Notes under the pieces: generated by a model
Told to the model about the DNA's origin: nothing
Seen by the model: the letters and a program-made list of their open reading frames with translations, nothing else
Databases searched by the model: none
Part shown: piece after piece, positions 8,308 through 17,968 of the stretch
How positions within the stretch are numbered: position 1 is the first letter of the stretch
Layout of the letters: each line of letters begins with the position of its first letter
Position numbers and translations under genes: made by a program
Source of the DNA: Deltaproteobacteria bacterium
GTDB taxonomy: Bacteria; Myxococcota_A; Polyangia; Polyangiales; Polyangiaceae
NCBI GenBank assembly: GCA_003235365.1
Contig: QJWJ01000050.1
Coordinates: 1 to 64,000, forward strand
DNA: 64,000 nucleotides
Direction: 5' to 3'

Positions 8308-9216
8308 ATGCGCGAGAATTATGGGACGAGTCTGGACCTGAACCTGCTCCGCGTGTTCTCGGTGGTGGCCGACTGCGGGAGCGTCACCCGAGCGGCGTCG
8401 CAGTTGTACCTGACCCAGCCTGCAGTCAGCGCAGCCTTGCGTCGCCTCAACGATGCCGTGGGCGAGCCGCTGTTCGTCCGTGAGGGCCGCGGGATTGCGC
8501 TCACTCATCGCGGTCAGCGACTGTTGGCGGTCGTTCGTCCTCACTTGCGCGCCCTGGTGGATGCGGCACTGAGCGATGGCGTCTTCGACCCGCTGTCGAG
8601 CGAAACGACCTTTCGCTTGGGGTTGCCCGACACCAACGATCTGTTGCCGCAGCTCTTACGGCAGCTGTCGAAAACCGCGCCGCTCGTGAAACTGATCGTC
8701 GTGCCCGTCCAATTTCGGACCGTCGAGCAAGCGCTGAGTTCACACCGTGTCGACATGGCGGTGAGCGTAGCAGACGAGTTACCAGCGAGCTTGAGTCGAC
8801 AGACCTTGTACGAAGGGGGCTTCGTTTGCTTGTTCGACCCACGTCACGTGCATTTCAGCGGCGCGCCGTCAACCCGCGACTACTTTGCGCACGAGCACGT
8901 CGTCGTTTCATACAACGGAGACCTACGTGGCATCGTCGAGGACAGCCTCGGGCGTGTGCGCAAGGCGCGTTGTTCGGTTGCCTCCTTTGCGAACATGGGG
9001 GCAATCGTCGAAGGCACGAACTTGTTGGCGACCGTGCCTGAAGTCGTCGCGCAGAGTGTATGTTCCGTCCGACCCAAGCTCCGCTACGAGCGCCTACCGA
9101 TAGCTCTGGGTGTCAGCGGCGTGGAGCTTCTCTACCGGCGGGCGGACGAAAATGACCCCGCCTCGAAGTTCCTGCGAGACTCCATCCACGAGATTTGCAG
9201 TCGCTATCGCTCGTAG
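8308..9216 (+). CDS. LysR family transcriptional regulator
   Basis: A 302-residue LysR-type regulator. The winged helix-turn-helix occupies residues 8-67 (LNLLRVFSVVADCGSVTRAA, then LTQPAVSAALRRLND). The substrate-binding domain follows, with the usual hinge near residue 85. The start at 8308 is preferred over an in-frame ATG at 8290 because the latter lies inside the palindromic operator candidate. It is divergent from the aldo/keto reductase gene, the classic arrangement for a LysR protein and its target. The effector is unknown. Confidence 0.88.
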   Translation: MRENYGTSLDLNLLRVFSVVADCGSVTRAASQLYLTQPAVSAALRRLNDAVGEPLFVREGRGIALTHRGQRLLAVVRPHLRALVDAALSDGVFDPLSSETTFRLGLPDTNDLLPQLLRQLSKTAPLVKLIVVPVQFRTVEQALSSHRVDMAVSVADELPASLSRQTLYEGGFVCLFDPRHVHFSGAPSTRDYFAHEHVVVSYNGDLRGIVEDSLGRVRKARCSVASFANMGAIVEGTNLLATVPEVVAQSVCSVRPKLRYERLPIALGVSGVELLYRRADENDPASKFLRDSIHEICSRYRS

Positions 9217-9379
9217 ACGGGCGAGCACGACCGTCGGGCGGCTTTTTGAACGCCCGCTGGGTGAGGCTCCGAAAGCGTTGGTGTGCGCAGCGCCGATGGA
9301 CGTGTGGGGTTTCCGCGCAGGGCCCTGTACCGCTGGTCGAGGGCTTGCCGTCTGGTCACCCTGCAACTAGCCTGGGCGT

Positions 9380-10429
9380 GTGTCAAACAGCAACTCTCCG
9401 CGAGTATGTCCCCCGGCAACTGCCAGAGACCGTTGGCGTACGAGCCGCGCATTCGTTCGCGGCGTCGTTGCGCTTGCGCTCACTGGCTGTGCACCAAGCA
9501 GCCGAACAGTTGCCAACGTGACTGCTGGGGGAACGGGTTGTCCGCCGGAAGATTTGGCGATCTTCGACTACGCACGTTCGACGCGCACTTGGGGGGCTGC
9601 GTGTGGCAATAGGCTGTTCGTGTGCGCTTCCGGTGGCGGTGGCAAATGTACGCTGCGTGACCCGGCCACCGTCGAACCCGAGCTACTGGCTCGGGCGACG
9701 TTGTTGAACACGCTGCCGAAGCCGCGCCGCAACCGCTACATCTCAGTCAAACTGCTAGACGGCAGCTGGGACGAGTTTTCTCGCGAGATCGCCATCCTGC
9801 AGCGAGTCGACGATGAACAGCTCCGAAAGCTCGGGCCATTGGAAAACGTCGTCACGGAGATGGATGACGCGTTTGCCGCGCAGGTGACCGAGTGCACCAA
9901 GAACGGTGTGTTGACTGTAAAGGTTTACAATGGGGCGGGTTTCGAAGGGAAGGCTGTCGCGCAGTCGCACAAGCCGTGTGCGAAGGCATTGGTCGAACGC
10001 CTCAGGTTCGAACGCCAGTACTGGGGGCGCGAGCTGCAGTTCGTGACGGGGCTGAAGGGTGTGGGACCTTTGCCCAGGCCAGAGCCGGCGCTGCCCGTCG
10101 CTGACGAGGCCGTTCCGGCGTTGCCCTCCGAGCAACGGTCGAGTGGGCCAAATGGTTCCCCTGCGAGCGCATCTCCACCGGCGGATGAAGCGGCGATTCG
10201 TTTGTGGTTGAATGAACACGGCAGCGAGATCCTCGCCTGCAACGCGGGAGAGGCTCTCGCACTGCGCGTCGACGTCGATGCTGACGGAGCGTTAACCGTT
10301 GCCATTCACGGAGCGCCACCGGGCAGCGCCGAGGGGCGCTGTCTGGAAGAGGCGTTGGTTCCGCCGACGTTCGCTCCCGGCGTGGGCACGCTGATCCACT
10401 TGGTCAAGGCTGCACCGACCCCGCGCTAG
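9380..10429 (+). CDS. Lineage-specific lipoprotein, paralogue B1
   Basis: A 349-residue predicted lipoprotein of no family I recognise. The GTG start gives a basic N-region, a hydrophobic stretch and the lipobox ALTGCAPS near residue 36. The mature part begins with SRTVANVTAGGTGCP, has conserved Cys in GAACGNRLFVCASGGGGKC, a middle Pro/Ala-rich linker, and a C-terminal domain with EILACNAGEALALRVDVD and GTLIHLVK. The protein at 54520-55464 is clearly paralogous along its whole length, including the C-terminal Cys pair. The C-terminal domain resembles energy-transducer or AgmX-type C-terminal folds only loosely, so I give no function. Confidence 0.72.
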   Translation: MSNSNSPRVCPPATARDRWRTSRAFVRGVVALALTGCAPSSRTVANVTAGGTGCPPEDLAIFDYARSTRTWGAACGNRLFVCASGGGGKCTLRDPATVEPELLARATLLNTLPKPRRNRYISVKLLDGSWDEFSREIAILQRVDDEQLRKLGPLENVVTEMDDAFAAQVTECTKNGVLTVKVYNGAGFEGKAVAQSHKPCAKALVERLRFERQYWGRELQFVTGLKGVGPLPRPEPALPVADEAVPALPSEQRSSGPNGSPASASPPADEAAIRLWLNEHGSEILACNAGEALALRVDVDADGALTVAIHGAPPGSAEGRCLEEALVPPTFAPGVGTLIHLVKAAPTPR

Positions 10430-10895
10430 GTCGCCGCGCCAGGGCGACTCCACGGCGACTCGAGAGATGGTGCCGGGCACTGGTCCCTCGAGCCCGTCGC
10501 GTCCGAGCGGACGCCGAGATTTCCATCTCCCGCTGACCGATCTTGGCGAGTCTCACGAGTGAGCCACTCGACGCAAGCGAGCGCAGCCGAGAAGCACCAC
10601 ACTCGGTGCTGGTTGCTTCGACCCGGCGCTGCCCCGACAGCGTGGACGGCTCTCCGAGCGTCCTTCCGTGTCATTGACGGTCATCGGACGGCCTGGAGGG
10701 GCGGTTCGTGCTGAAACACGAGAGATCGGCCCGCGGATGGAACGGCGAAAATCTCTCCTCTGTGGCCTGATCCCGTCACGCATCCCGCACTCCGGGCCTA
10801 TCCGGGGCGTGTTGCGTTACGCCAACAGCCCGTGCGAGCTCAGTTTGGGGTATTTCGAGGCACCTTCGGCTTCGGAGTCTTCCCCCCCTGCCTCG
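10430..10895. other. Gene-free region before sigma factor
   Basis: I see no supported gene here. The sigma-factor frame is open upstream to about 10668, but those residues are unlike the family. Short inverted repeats such as CTCAC..GTGAG near 10552 occur but nothing can be named. The promoter of the sigma operon should lie in the right half. Confidence 0.4.
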
Positions 10896-11429
10896 ATGAC
10901 GCAGTCGCAACCCACCACCATCGACGCTCTGATGGCGCGCCTCGCCGAAGGTGACCGCTCCGCGTTTACGCCTGTTTTCGAACTGTTGTGGCCACCGACG
11001 CTGCGTCTGTGCGCCAGCTTGCTGCGCAACGACGCGGATGCTGCGGACGCCGCGCAACAAGCCATGGAGAAGATCCTCGTGCGGGCGTCGGACTACGACC
11101 CCTCACGACCCGCGTTGCCGTGGGCGCTGGCAATTGCCACCTGGGAGTGTCGCACCATCTTGCGCAAGCGCTCCCGCCGCAAAGAGGTGCCCGAAGAGAA
11201 TGCACCGCAGCCCGTGGCGCGCGGCTCTGACGAAGACCACGCCCAGCGCGAACTCGTGCGCGCGGCGCTGGATGTGATGGGGACGCTGTCGGAGACGGAC
11301 CGCGAAGTGCTCGTTTCGACATTCTGGGAAGAGGCGGCGAGCGTGAGCGGGGCCACGCTGCGCAAGCGTCGCGAGAGGGCGCTGGGTCGACTTCGAGATG
11401 CATTTCGGAGGCTGTATGGAATCGACTGA
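10896..11429 (+). CDS. ECF-type sigma factor, candidate metal-responsive
   Basis: A 177-residue sigma-70 family protein. Region 2 covers about residues 20-85 (DRSAFTPVFELLWPPTLRLC, AQQAMEKILVRASDYD), where the core-binding segment is variant. Region 4 is at about 125-175 (LSETDREVLVSTFWEE, then GATLRKRRERALGRLR). The ATG at 10896 starts right before the first helix; upstream in-frame codons look non-coding. It overlaps the following Cys-rich membrane protein gene by 14 bp, and a copper operon begins 124 bp after that. This order suggests that the sigma factor is held by the membrane protein and drives the copper genes, which is inference only. Confidence 0.82.
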   Translation: MTQSQPTTIDALMARLAEGDRSAFTPVFELLWPPTLRLCASLLRNDADAADAAQQAMEKILVRASDYDPSRPALPWALAIATWECRTILRKRSRRKEVPEENAPQPVARGSDEDHAQRELVRAALDVMGTLSETDREVLVSTFWEEAASVSGATLRKRRERALGRLRDAFRRLYGID

Positions 11430-11961
11430 GCTTCGAGATTTCCGACGGCGAATGCGGCTTCGATACGAGTGGAGCCGTGCGCGCCGTGCCTTGCTCGGTT
11501 TTGCACCGGCAGTGTTGATCATCGTGGCAGCGGTTGCGTTGACCGAACGTCCCAAGTCCGCATTGGTGTTTGGCAGCTCGATGTTCATCATCGGTGTCGT
11601 GCTGCTGTGGTACGGCCGCGACTTGCGACGCGCGGTGTTGCCCGGCGTGGTCGCGGGGATCGTTCCGCTGACGTTCTCGTTGTGTGCCAATCACATCGGT
11701 CACGTGTGCACCGGTGACAGCTGCATGAGCTGGTGTGTGCCCGCGTGTACTGCCGGCGGGCTCGCCGCAGGCATGGCCGTCGCGATGTACGGATTGCGTC
11801 GCAAGCACGGCCTCGGCTTTTGGTTTGGAGCTTCCGGCATCACCCTGCTCACCGGCGCCATGGGTTGCTCGTGTGTCGGCTATTCCGGGGTGATGGGCAT
11901 GATGGTCGGATTTGGAGTTGGGATGTTGCCCTCACTGGTTCGGCGAGTCGTTCGGTTTTGA
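11416..11961 (+). CDS. Cys-rich six-helix membrane protein, candidate NrsF-like anti-sigma
   Basis: A 181-residue polytopic membrane protein overlapping the sigma gene by 14 bp. About six membrane segments can be drawn, near residues 26-43, 49-66, 73-91, 108-126, 133-150 and 155-175. Seven Cys (90, 98, 103, 107, 111, 151, 153) plus His 93 and 96 cluster around the loop between helices three and four and in helix five. NrsF (DUF1109) anti-sigma factors are likewise small, six-helix, Cys-dependent and encoded after a metal-responsive ECF sigma gene; I infer that role by architecture, not by clear sequence match. The start at 11416 gives an acidic/basic cytosolic tail suited to binding sigma. 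Confidence 0.55.
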   Translation: MESTELRDFRRRMRLRYEWSRARRALLGFAPAVLIIVAAVALTERPKSALVFGSSMFIIGVVLLWYGRDLRRAVLPGVVAGIVPLTFSLCANHIGHVCTGDSCMSWCVPACTAGGLAAGMAVAMYGLRRKHGLGFWFGASGITLLTGAMGCSCVGYSGVMGMMVGFGVGMLPSLVRRVVRF

Positions 11962-12085
11962 GTAGGAAGTACGCCGTTCGGCGTCACGCCACCTCGCGCG
12001 TTGGCCTATGTTCGGGCCTGTCTGAATTGAGTGTGTCGTAACCGTGGTCCCGTCGCGGACGAAGGCGTCGCAAAAGGAGATGACG

Positions 12086-13432
12086 ATGGTGGATGGAAAA
12101 GGGCTGACTCGACGACGAGCGGTATTCACTGGCGCCGCGTTGGTGGGCGGTGCCGCACTGATGTCGGGCAAGACTGCCACTGCGGCGCCGCGTCGCACTT
12201 GGGAGAAGAGCTACAGTGGCGGCGAGCCGGGCAAGCCGCACGACCCGCCGGGTCAGGCGGGTAAGGACTATCAACCGACGACCACGCCCGGCGGTCGTAC
12301 GGCGTCGTTCAAGGTCGTCGATGGCGTCAAGGTTTTCCACCTGGTCGTCGAAGAGGTGGAGCACGAGTTTGCGCCAGGCCTGAAGGCGACGTGCTGGGGT
12401 TACAACGGCGGCGTCCACGGGCCGACGATTGAGGCCGTCGAAGGCGACCGGGTTCGGGTTTACGTGACCAACAAGCTCGGCGCGCCGACCACGGTGCACT
12501 GGCACGGTGTCTATCTGCCCAACGGCATGGACGGCGTCGGCGGCTTGAACCAGCGTGCCATCGGTCCAGGCGAAACGTTCAAGTACGAATGGACGTTCCG
12601 ACAGTACGGCACGTTCATGTACCACTCGCACCACGACGAGATGACGCAGATGTCGATGGGATTGATCGGCATGATCGTCGTTCACCCGCGTCGGCCCCCG
12701 CCGGAATACCGCGTGGATCGCGATTTCGTCATCATGCTCAGTGAGTGGGCGATCAAGCCGGGCACGCGGCGCCCCGACCCCAACGAGATGAGCGATTTCA
12801 ACATTCTGACGATGAATGCCAAGGCCTTCCCTGGCACGCCGCCGCTGGTGTGCAAGACCGGTGACCGCGTGCGGATACGGCTCGGCAATTTGAGTGCGAT
12901 GGATCACCATCCCATTCACTTGCACGGCTACTACTTCAAGGTCGTCGCGACCGACGGCGGGCAAATCCCACCGTCGGCACAGTGGCCCGAAACGACCGTG
13001 CTCGTGCCCACGGGCAGCACACGCGACGTCGAGTTCGTCGCCGACGCGCCGGGTGACTGGGCCATGCACTGCCACATGACCCATCACGTGATGAATCAGA
13101 TGGGGCACGGCATCCCGAACATGATCGGCGTCAAGCCCGGTACCTTCGACAAACGGGTGCGTCCCCTGCTGCCCGCGTACATGACGATGGGGCAGGAGGG
13201 CATGGGCGAAATGGCGACGATGCACATGAAGAACCCCAAGAACAGCATTCCCATGGTTGGTGGCGACGGGCCCTACGACGCGATCACCATGGGTGGCATG
13301 TTCACTATCGTCAAAGTGCGTGATCAAGTCGCCGACTACGACAAGGACCCCGGCTGGTACGAGATCCCCGAGGGAACTGGGGCCGATCTCGCCAGTGCCG
13401 CCGATCTGGCACGCGATGGAATTTCCGTTTGA
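12086..13432 (+). CDS. Tat-exported multicopper oxidase
   Basis: A 448-residue periplasmic multicopper oxidase, probably oxidising Cu(I). The Tat signal [19 protein letters not shown] is at the N terminus. Copper ligands are present in all four expected motifs: [32 protein letters not shown] and [12 protein letters not shown], so type 1, 2 and 3 sites look intact. A Met-rich C-terminal part ([16 protein letters not shown]) resembles copper-binding Met segments. The ribosome-binding site AAAGGAG (12073-12079) is too close to an ATG at 12080, which decides the start at 12086. It heads a three-gene copper operon, with 11 bp to the next gene. Confidence 0.9.
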   Translation: MVDGKGLTRRRAVFTGAALVGGAALMSGKTATAAPRRTWEKSYSGGEPGKPHDPPGQAGKDYQPTTTPGGRTASFKVVDGVKVFHLVVEEVEHEFAPGLKATCWGYNGGVHGPTIEAVEGDRVRVYVTNKLGAPTTVHWHGVYLPNGMDGVGGLNQRAIGPGETFKYEWTFRQYGTFMYHSHHDEMTQMSMGLIGMIVVHPRRPPPEYRVDRDFVIMLSEWAIKPGTRRPDPNEMSDFNILTMNAKAFPGTPPLVCKTGDRVRIRLGNLSAMDHHPIHLHGYYFKVVATDGGQIPPSAQWPETTVLVPTGSTRDVEFVADAPGDWAMHCHMTHHVMNQMGHGIPNMIGVKPGTFDKRVRPLLPAYMTMGQEGMGEMATMHMKNPKNSIPMVGGDGPYDAITMGGMFTIVKVRDQVADYDKDPGWYEIPEGTGADLASAADLARDGISV

Positions 13433-13443
13433 GGAGTCGAGGA

Positions 13444-13950
13444 ATGTACCGAAACGCTTTGCTTCTGACTGGTTTGCTCACGGCGACTGCAACGAGTGTT
13501 GCTTGCGCCGCAACGGAGATGGCACCCGGGGTCGACGACCCGGCGTCAGCTCAGGCCCGCAGCGCACCGCTGCCCGACCTGGGCACGGTGCTTGCGGCAA
13601 GTTACGACCCATTGAACGACGGCGCGAACGCATCGCAGGGCGGCTCTGTGCACGAGCACCATCACCACGACCATGCGCGGCACGAGCAAGCACCCAAAGC
13701 GCGGAGCGCCGCTGCCCAGGGCGCGCACGCTCACGATTCCGCAGGTGTCCACGACGGCGCAGCGGCAACTGCAGATGGCCGTGCCCAGCCACCCTCTGCG
13801 ACTCGCTACACGTGCCCCATGCATCCGAAGGTCGTCAGTGACGATCCGGGCAGTTGTCCGATTTGCGGTATGGACCTCGTGCCGGCCAAGCCATCCAAGG
13901 CGGAAGGGTCGCACGAGCAAGCTCCTGAAAAGGCAAAGGCCGCGCCGTGA
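13444..13950 (+). CDS. His-rich lipoprotein with heavy-metal-binding (HMBD) domain
   Basis: A 168-residue exported protein. A signal peptide ends near [13 protein letters not shown], with the Cys at about 21 as likely lipidation site. A central segment is very His-rich ([13 protein letters not shown] near residue 65). The C terminus carries the HMBD consensus [20 protein letters not shown] and GMDLVPA, as found in CusB-type adaptors and copper chaperone-like proteins. It probably binds Cu or Ag in the periplasm for the adjacent oxidase or efflux channel. A GAGG-type ribosome-binding site lies just before the ATG. Its stop overlaps the start of the TolC-like gene (GTGA). Confidence 0.85.
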   Translation: MYRNALLLTGLLTATATSVACAATEMAPGVDDPASAQARSAPLPDLGTVLAASYDPLNDGANASQGGSVHEHHHHDHARHEQAPKARSAAAQGAHAHDSAGVHDGAAATADGRAQPPSATRYTCPMHPKVVSDDPGSCPICGMDLVPAKPSKAEGSHEQAPEKAKAAP

Positions 13951-15365
13951 GGATCGACCGTCGGCTCGTTCAACGTTGGTTGGGGGTCGCGCTGCTACCC
14001 GCTTCCGCCTTGGCCTGCGTTCCTGAAAATGCCGGCTACGACGACGTCCGTCAGCTCACCGCTGATCGGGTTGCCCAAGACGTACGCTGGGCGGCGCACG
14101 AATCCAGCTCCTTTGGAGAACAGACCAACGAGCTGCTCGCCAAACCCCTGACTGCCGATGCCGCGGTACAGGTGGCACTGTACAACAATCGCGCGTTGCA
14201 GGGCGCTTTCGAAGAGTTGGGTGTTGCGCGCGGTCACCTGCTTTCTGCACTCGCGCTGCCGAATCCTTCGGTCGGCATGGCCATGCGCTTTTCGCCGGGC
14301 GAAGACCGTCCGGAGCTCGACCTGGACGCGACGATCAGTCTGTCGGACTTGCTGTTCGTGCCCTGGAAGAAGGGGGCGGGCGACGCGCGGCTCGACGCTG
14401 CCAAGGTCGACGTGGCTGGCCGAGTCGTCGAACTCGCCTTCGAAGTGCGCGCTGCGTATTTCGACTATCAAGCCGCGGAAGAACGACTCGAACTGCTGCG
14501 AACGGTGCTGCAAGCGTTGAAGGCTTCGGTGGAGATGACCGAGAAATTGCACGAGGCTGGCAACATCACGGAACTCCGGCGGGCGAGTGAGCAGTCGTTC
14601 TACGAGGAGGCGCGCATCGAGTTTGCGCGCGCCGAAAGCGAGCTGCACGGCAAGCGGGAGCGTCTCAACGCACTGATGGGGATCTGGGGGTCGGCGGCTG
14701 CGTCGTGGAAGAGCGCCGCGCGTCTACCCGAGCCCCAGCCCGTCGATGCGTTGCTCACCAATGCCGAGTCACGCGCCGTCGAAAAGAGCTTGGATCTCGA
14801 GCTGGCGCGCCGACGTTACGCTCAGTTGGCTTCAGAGGTGAACGTGTCTCGAGCCGCGGGGTGGCTGCCGGAGCTGCGCGCCGGTGTTTCGGCCGAGCGC
14901 CAAGACACCGAGTGGGCAGTGGGACCGGTAGCGGAAGTCGAGCTGCCCTTGTTCGATCACGGCCAAGGTGAGACAGCCGTAGCAGCCGCAGAGATGCGAC
15001 GCCAAGGTCAACTCTACGCCGACACGGCGGTTCGTTTGCGCGCTCGCGTGCGTTCGACCGCGTCGCGCCTGTCGACGACCGCCAAGGCCGCGGAATACTA
15101 TCGTACGACGGTGTTACCTCTCCGGGAACGGGTGCTGGAAGAGACGCAACTGCAGTACAATGCCATGAGCGTCGGTGTGTTTGCGTTGCTTCAGGCCAAG
15201 CGTGAAAGCGTCACCGCCGCGAGTCGTTACATCGAGCTGGTGCACGACTATTGGACGGCGCGCACCGAACTCGAACAGATGCTTGCCGGTCATTTGCCCT
15301 CCGCCGAACACACCCTGAGCGCGATGCCGATGGGCGGAGCGCCTGACACGGGGGGTGGGCACTGA
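13947..15365 (+). CDS. TolC/CusC-type outer-membrane efflux lipoprotein
   Basis: A 472-residue outer-membrane factor. The N terminus has a lipoprotein signal ending [13 protein letters not shown]. Two repeats of the TolC fold follow, with long amphipathic helices at about residues 175-245 and 355-430. It starts at a GTG overlapping the previous stop (GTGA), so it is co-translated with the heavy-metal-binding lipoprotein. The usual partners, an RND pump and a membrane-fusion protein, are absent here: the next gene is convergent. It may work with a pump encoded elsewhere. Confidence 0.87.
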   Translation: MRIDRRLVQRWLGVALLPASALACVPENAGYDDVRQLTADRVAQDVRWAAHESSSFGEQTNELLAKPLTADAAVQVALYNNRALQGAFEELGVARGHLLSALALPNPSVGMAMRFSPGEDRPELDLDATISLSDLLFVPWKKGAGDARLDAAKVDVAGRVVELAFEVRAAYFDYQAAEERLELLRTVLQALKASVEMTEKLHEAGNITELRRASEQSFYEEARIEFARAESELHGKRERLNALMGIWGSAAASWKSAARLPEPQPVDALLTNAESRAVEKSLDLELARRRYAQLASEVNVSRAAGWLPELRAGVSAERQDTEWAVGPVAEVELPLFDHGQGETAVAAAEMRRQGQLYADTAVRLRARVRSTASRLSTTAKAAEYYRTTVLPLRERVLEETQLQYNAMSVGVFALLQAKRESVTAASRYIELVHDYWTARTELEQMLAGHLPSAEHTLSAMPMGGAPDTGGGH

Positions 15366-15391
15366 GCGGCGACGGTCGTCCCGTCTGGAGC

Positions 15392-17032
15392 TCAGCGGGG
15401 AAACGCGTGCAGTCGTAGCTGCGTTGGTGGGGGAACGTCGACTCTTTCCATGTCCCGGTTGGACTCGAGCGTTTCCCAGCGCAGCAGGTAGCGGACAGGG
15501 CTGGCTGGATCGTCGTTCCAGTCTTCGGCCCAACGCACGATCATGCCCGGCGTGGGCGATTCGGGTTCGTCGAGGGACGTGGGGTAGGGTAACGGCGGGT
15601 CGATGACCTCGATGGCTTCGAGGGTTTCGGGGTCGAGCCGGAAGGCACCCCAGCCGCCGTGTTTTGCGTGGTACCAGGTTTGCGTGAGAGTGCCGTCCGG
15701 GTGTGCCTGAACGCCGTCGAGTTCGATCTCGAAAACCAGGGTCCCGTTGCCGCCGAAGTCCCAACGGGTATCCCAATTGGAGGTTTGGTGCACGACCCAG
15801 TCGCCGTTCTCGAAGCGTGCGTTGTACAGCTGCGTGTTCCCGCCGGAGTCGTACTTGTGATAGCCGACGATGGGTCGGCCCTCGGCGTCGAAGCCGACTT
15901 TGGTGTTGTTGTTGATCATGCCGCCGCGCACCGGCACGGGATCGACGATGTCGGCAGTGCTCAGCCGCATGGGCAGAGAAACGGCTTGCCCCGAGCCCTT
16001 CTCCCAGTTGACCAGATCCGACGTGCGCGCGTAGGAGATGTCGTGGTTCGTCGAGGCGTCCGGGGTGTCGCGCCACACCCAGACCAGGTGCCACAGCGTG
16101 TCGGGTCCTCGAATCGGCCCGACCGGGTAGGCGTTGCGTTGCCCTTCACCGTCCGTCAGTGGGGTATCGAGCAGGCGAGACCAGCGCGACGTCTCGACGT
16201 CGTAGGCGTTGAAGATGTGATTGCCGTTGCCGCTTCCGCCGTCCCGGTATGCAAACACGAGCCCGCCTGACGGACCCCTGGAGAATTCGGGGTAGGTGCA
16301 GCTCTGTTCGTTCGACCCGACCATCGACGTGACGCGCTCGAAGGAATCGATGTCGTACGGGGTCGTCGTGCGGAAGTAGATCAACGACACGTTGTGCATG
16401 TTGCCGGACACGTGAATCTGCCCCACCTCGTCAGTGGCCATGGCGATCGAGTTGTGGCTGTCCCAGCCCACGGACGTCGGCAGTACGTGCGTGTGCCAAC
16501 TGTCTTCGTCCAGCTGGCGCGAAGCGACGACCAGGCGCCGCTCGGTGTCGTAGTAGGCGGCGAATTGCCACGGATCGTCGGTGACGAGCGCGAATTGCAC
16601 GGGGTGCCCGGACCAAACCCGGGCAACGTCCAGCTGTACCGGTTCGACCGGGACGGGGCCCGGGCCGGCGTCGCCCGGGAGATCGGGGATGCTCATGGGC
16701 GACGCTCCGCCAGCCGTGCCAGCGTCGGCGGCGGGTGACCCAGGGTTCGGCCGTCCTGCAGCAGAGGGGTTGCCCGTGGGGCTCGATGGGGACGTCGAGG
16801 ATTGTGCTGACGGTCGCGATGTTGACGAGGGGCGATCGCCGGTCGCGTCGGGTTGGGGCTGTGGCGGTGCCGAACTCGAACTCGGTGGCGTGTTCGTGGC
16901 GCCGTTCGTCTCGGAAACCATCGCCGGCGTGATTGGAGAGCCAGGTGGTGCCGCATTGTCGCTACCGCTGTCACAGGCGGCCAAGAACGTAGCGATGAGG
17001 GGCCAGGGTCGCACGTCGCTTTGATGCCACAT
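15392..17032 (-). CDS. BNR_4-type beta-propeller lipoprotein (putative polysaccharide lyase)
   Basis: A 546-residue predicted lipoprotein. The start at 17032 gives a short signal ending ATFLAACDSG, followed by about 130 residues rich in Ser, Pro and Gly. The remaining ~400 residues match the BNR_4 repeat family, with HNSIAMATDEVGQIHVSGNM, GLVFAYRDGGSGNGNH, and Trp/Asp-rich blades such as YARTSDLVNWEKGSG. Members of this family include ulvan-lyase-like and sialidase-like seven-bladed propellers, so it likely acts on an acidic polysaccharide at the cell surface. The catalytic residues were not assigned. It converges on the copper operon with 26 bp between stops. Confidence 0.8.
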   Translation of the reverse strand: MWHQSDVRPWPLIATFLAACDSGSDNAAPPGSPITPAMVSETNGATNTPPSSSSAPPQPQPDATGDRPSSTSRPSAQSSTSPSSPTGNPSAAGRPNPGSPAADAGTAGGASPMSIPDLPGDAGPGPVPVEPVQLDVARVWSGHPVQFALVTDDPWQFAAYYDTERRLVVASRQLDEDSWHTHVLPTSVGWDSHNSIAMATDEVGQIHVSGNMHNVSLIYFRTTTPYDIDSFERVTSMVGSNEQSCTYPEFSRGPSGGLVFAYRDGGSGNGNHIFNAYDVETSRWSRLLDTPLTDGEGQRNAYPVGPIRGPDTLWHLVWVWRDTPDASTNHDISYARTSDLVNWEKGSGQAVSLPMRLSTADIVDPVPVRGGMINNNTKVGFDAEGRPIVGYHKYDSGGNTQLYNARFENGDWVVHQTSNWDTRWDFGGNGTLVFEIELDGVQAHPDGTLTQTWYHAKHGGWGAFRLDPETLEAIEVIDPPLPYPTSLDEPESPTPGMIVRWAEDWNDDPASPVRYLLRWETLESNRDMERVDVPPPTQLRLHAFPR

Positions 17033-17078
17033 TCGCCCTTCGACGGCTCGGCCCGTGTGAACTTCGAGGAGGTGAATT

Positions 17079-17104
17079 CCGGCGCGGCGAACTTTTCGCG
17101 CCGG
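17079..17104 (-). terminator. Candidate hairpin after the outer-membrane protein gene
   Basis: CCGGCGCG (17079-17086) and CGCGCCGG (17097-17104) form a perfect 8-bp stem with a 10-nt loop. It lies about 100 bp after the minus-strand outer-membrane protein gene and before the BNR_4 gene, so it could end the first transcript. Confidence 0.4.
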
Positions 17105-17206
17105 GCGCACCGTGGCAGTGATGCCCACTCGCGCGGCCGGTCCGGGGCGATCCCGTCGAGAGGCGCCGCACCGCGATGGCCCGCGTCTCGACCCAACCCT
17201 CACCCA

Positions 17207-17806
17207 TCAGCGCAGTTGATACCCCAAGTGAATGGCTGGAAAAACCGTGAAGCGCTGCGGCTCGAACCGCTTGCCGCCGAGGGTGACATCGTCGGCGCCA
17301 AATGCGTAGCCCAGGCCGAGCCACGTCGTTGCATAGAAGCTGGCCGGTAACCCGAAGCGCCACCCGAAATTCACGCCTGTCATCAGCTGCGTGTCGCGCT
17401 GGGCCAGGTCCGAGTCGGTAGCCGACACCGTGGCGTAGGCAACGCCAGCGTCCACACCGACGAAGCCACCGAGCTGATCCTCGAACAAGAAGTACTGCAG
17501 CTTCGCGCCGTAGCCGTTGAACGACACGTCGAAGTCGTCGTTGCCCACCAATGCCTCGGGCGGGTCCATCGCGAATGCCCCCAAGTCGACTCGCCACCTA
17601 CCGCCGCCGATACCGGCATGCAGCGAGTAGCCGGCAAAGACGTACGCGGTCGGATCGATCTCGACGTCGGCGCGAAGGCCATCCGCGCCTGCCATCGCCT
17701 GGTCGACGGATTCGGTGGCTCCGGCCGGATCGGTGACGAACAGGGCCGCGAGCGCCGCGACAACGGCGAAGGGGAGCGATCGGTGAGCGGGGACGGAACG
17801 GAACAT
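17207..17806 (-). CDS. Predicted outer-membrane beta-barrel protein
   Basis: A 199-residue exported protein. The signal peptide (MFRSVPAHRSLPFAVVAAL onward) ends around DPAGATES. The mature part alternates hydrophobic and polar residues in short strands (VFAGYSLHAGIGGGRWRVDL, GAKLQYFLFEDQLGGFVGVD, NFGWRFGLPASFY) and ends with YQLR, typical of small eight-stranded barrels. A good ribosome-binding site (GAGGAGAA) precedes the ATG at 17806. It is divergent from an AraC regulator 163 bp away, which may control it. No specific function can be assigned. Confidence 0.7.
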   Translation of the reverse strand: MFRSVPAHRSLPFAVVAALAALFVTDPAGATESVDQAMAGADGLRADVEIDPTAYVFAGYSLHAGIGGGRWRVDLGAFAMDPPEALVGNDDFDVSFNGYGAKLQYFLFEDQLGGFVGVDAGVAYATVSATDSDLAQRDTQLMTGVNFGWRFGLPASFYATTWLGLGYAFGADDVTLGGKRFEPQRFTVFPAIHLGYQLR

Positions 17807-17968
17807 GGCTTCTCCTCGGTGAGGCGACGAGAGTCGCTGACACGCTGAATCTGCGGGATCGTGGGGCAAAACGCCGTGACCGCTGGCGCCGAATCGATTG
17901 ACCGCAGACGACATCCGGATTTGAAGGCTCGAGCGCGCCGACCCGCTCATTTTGATATCCTCGGGCCA

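Noticed and set aside
11984..13327. A 447-codon minus-strand open frame opposite the multicopper oxidase
   Set aside because: Its His/Arg/Val-rich product mirrors the copper-ligand codons of the real gene and has no ribosome-binding site or domain.
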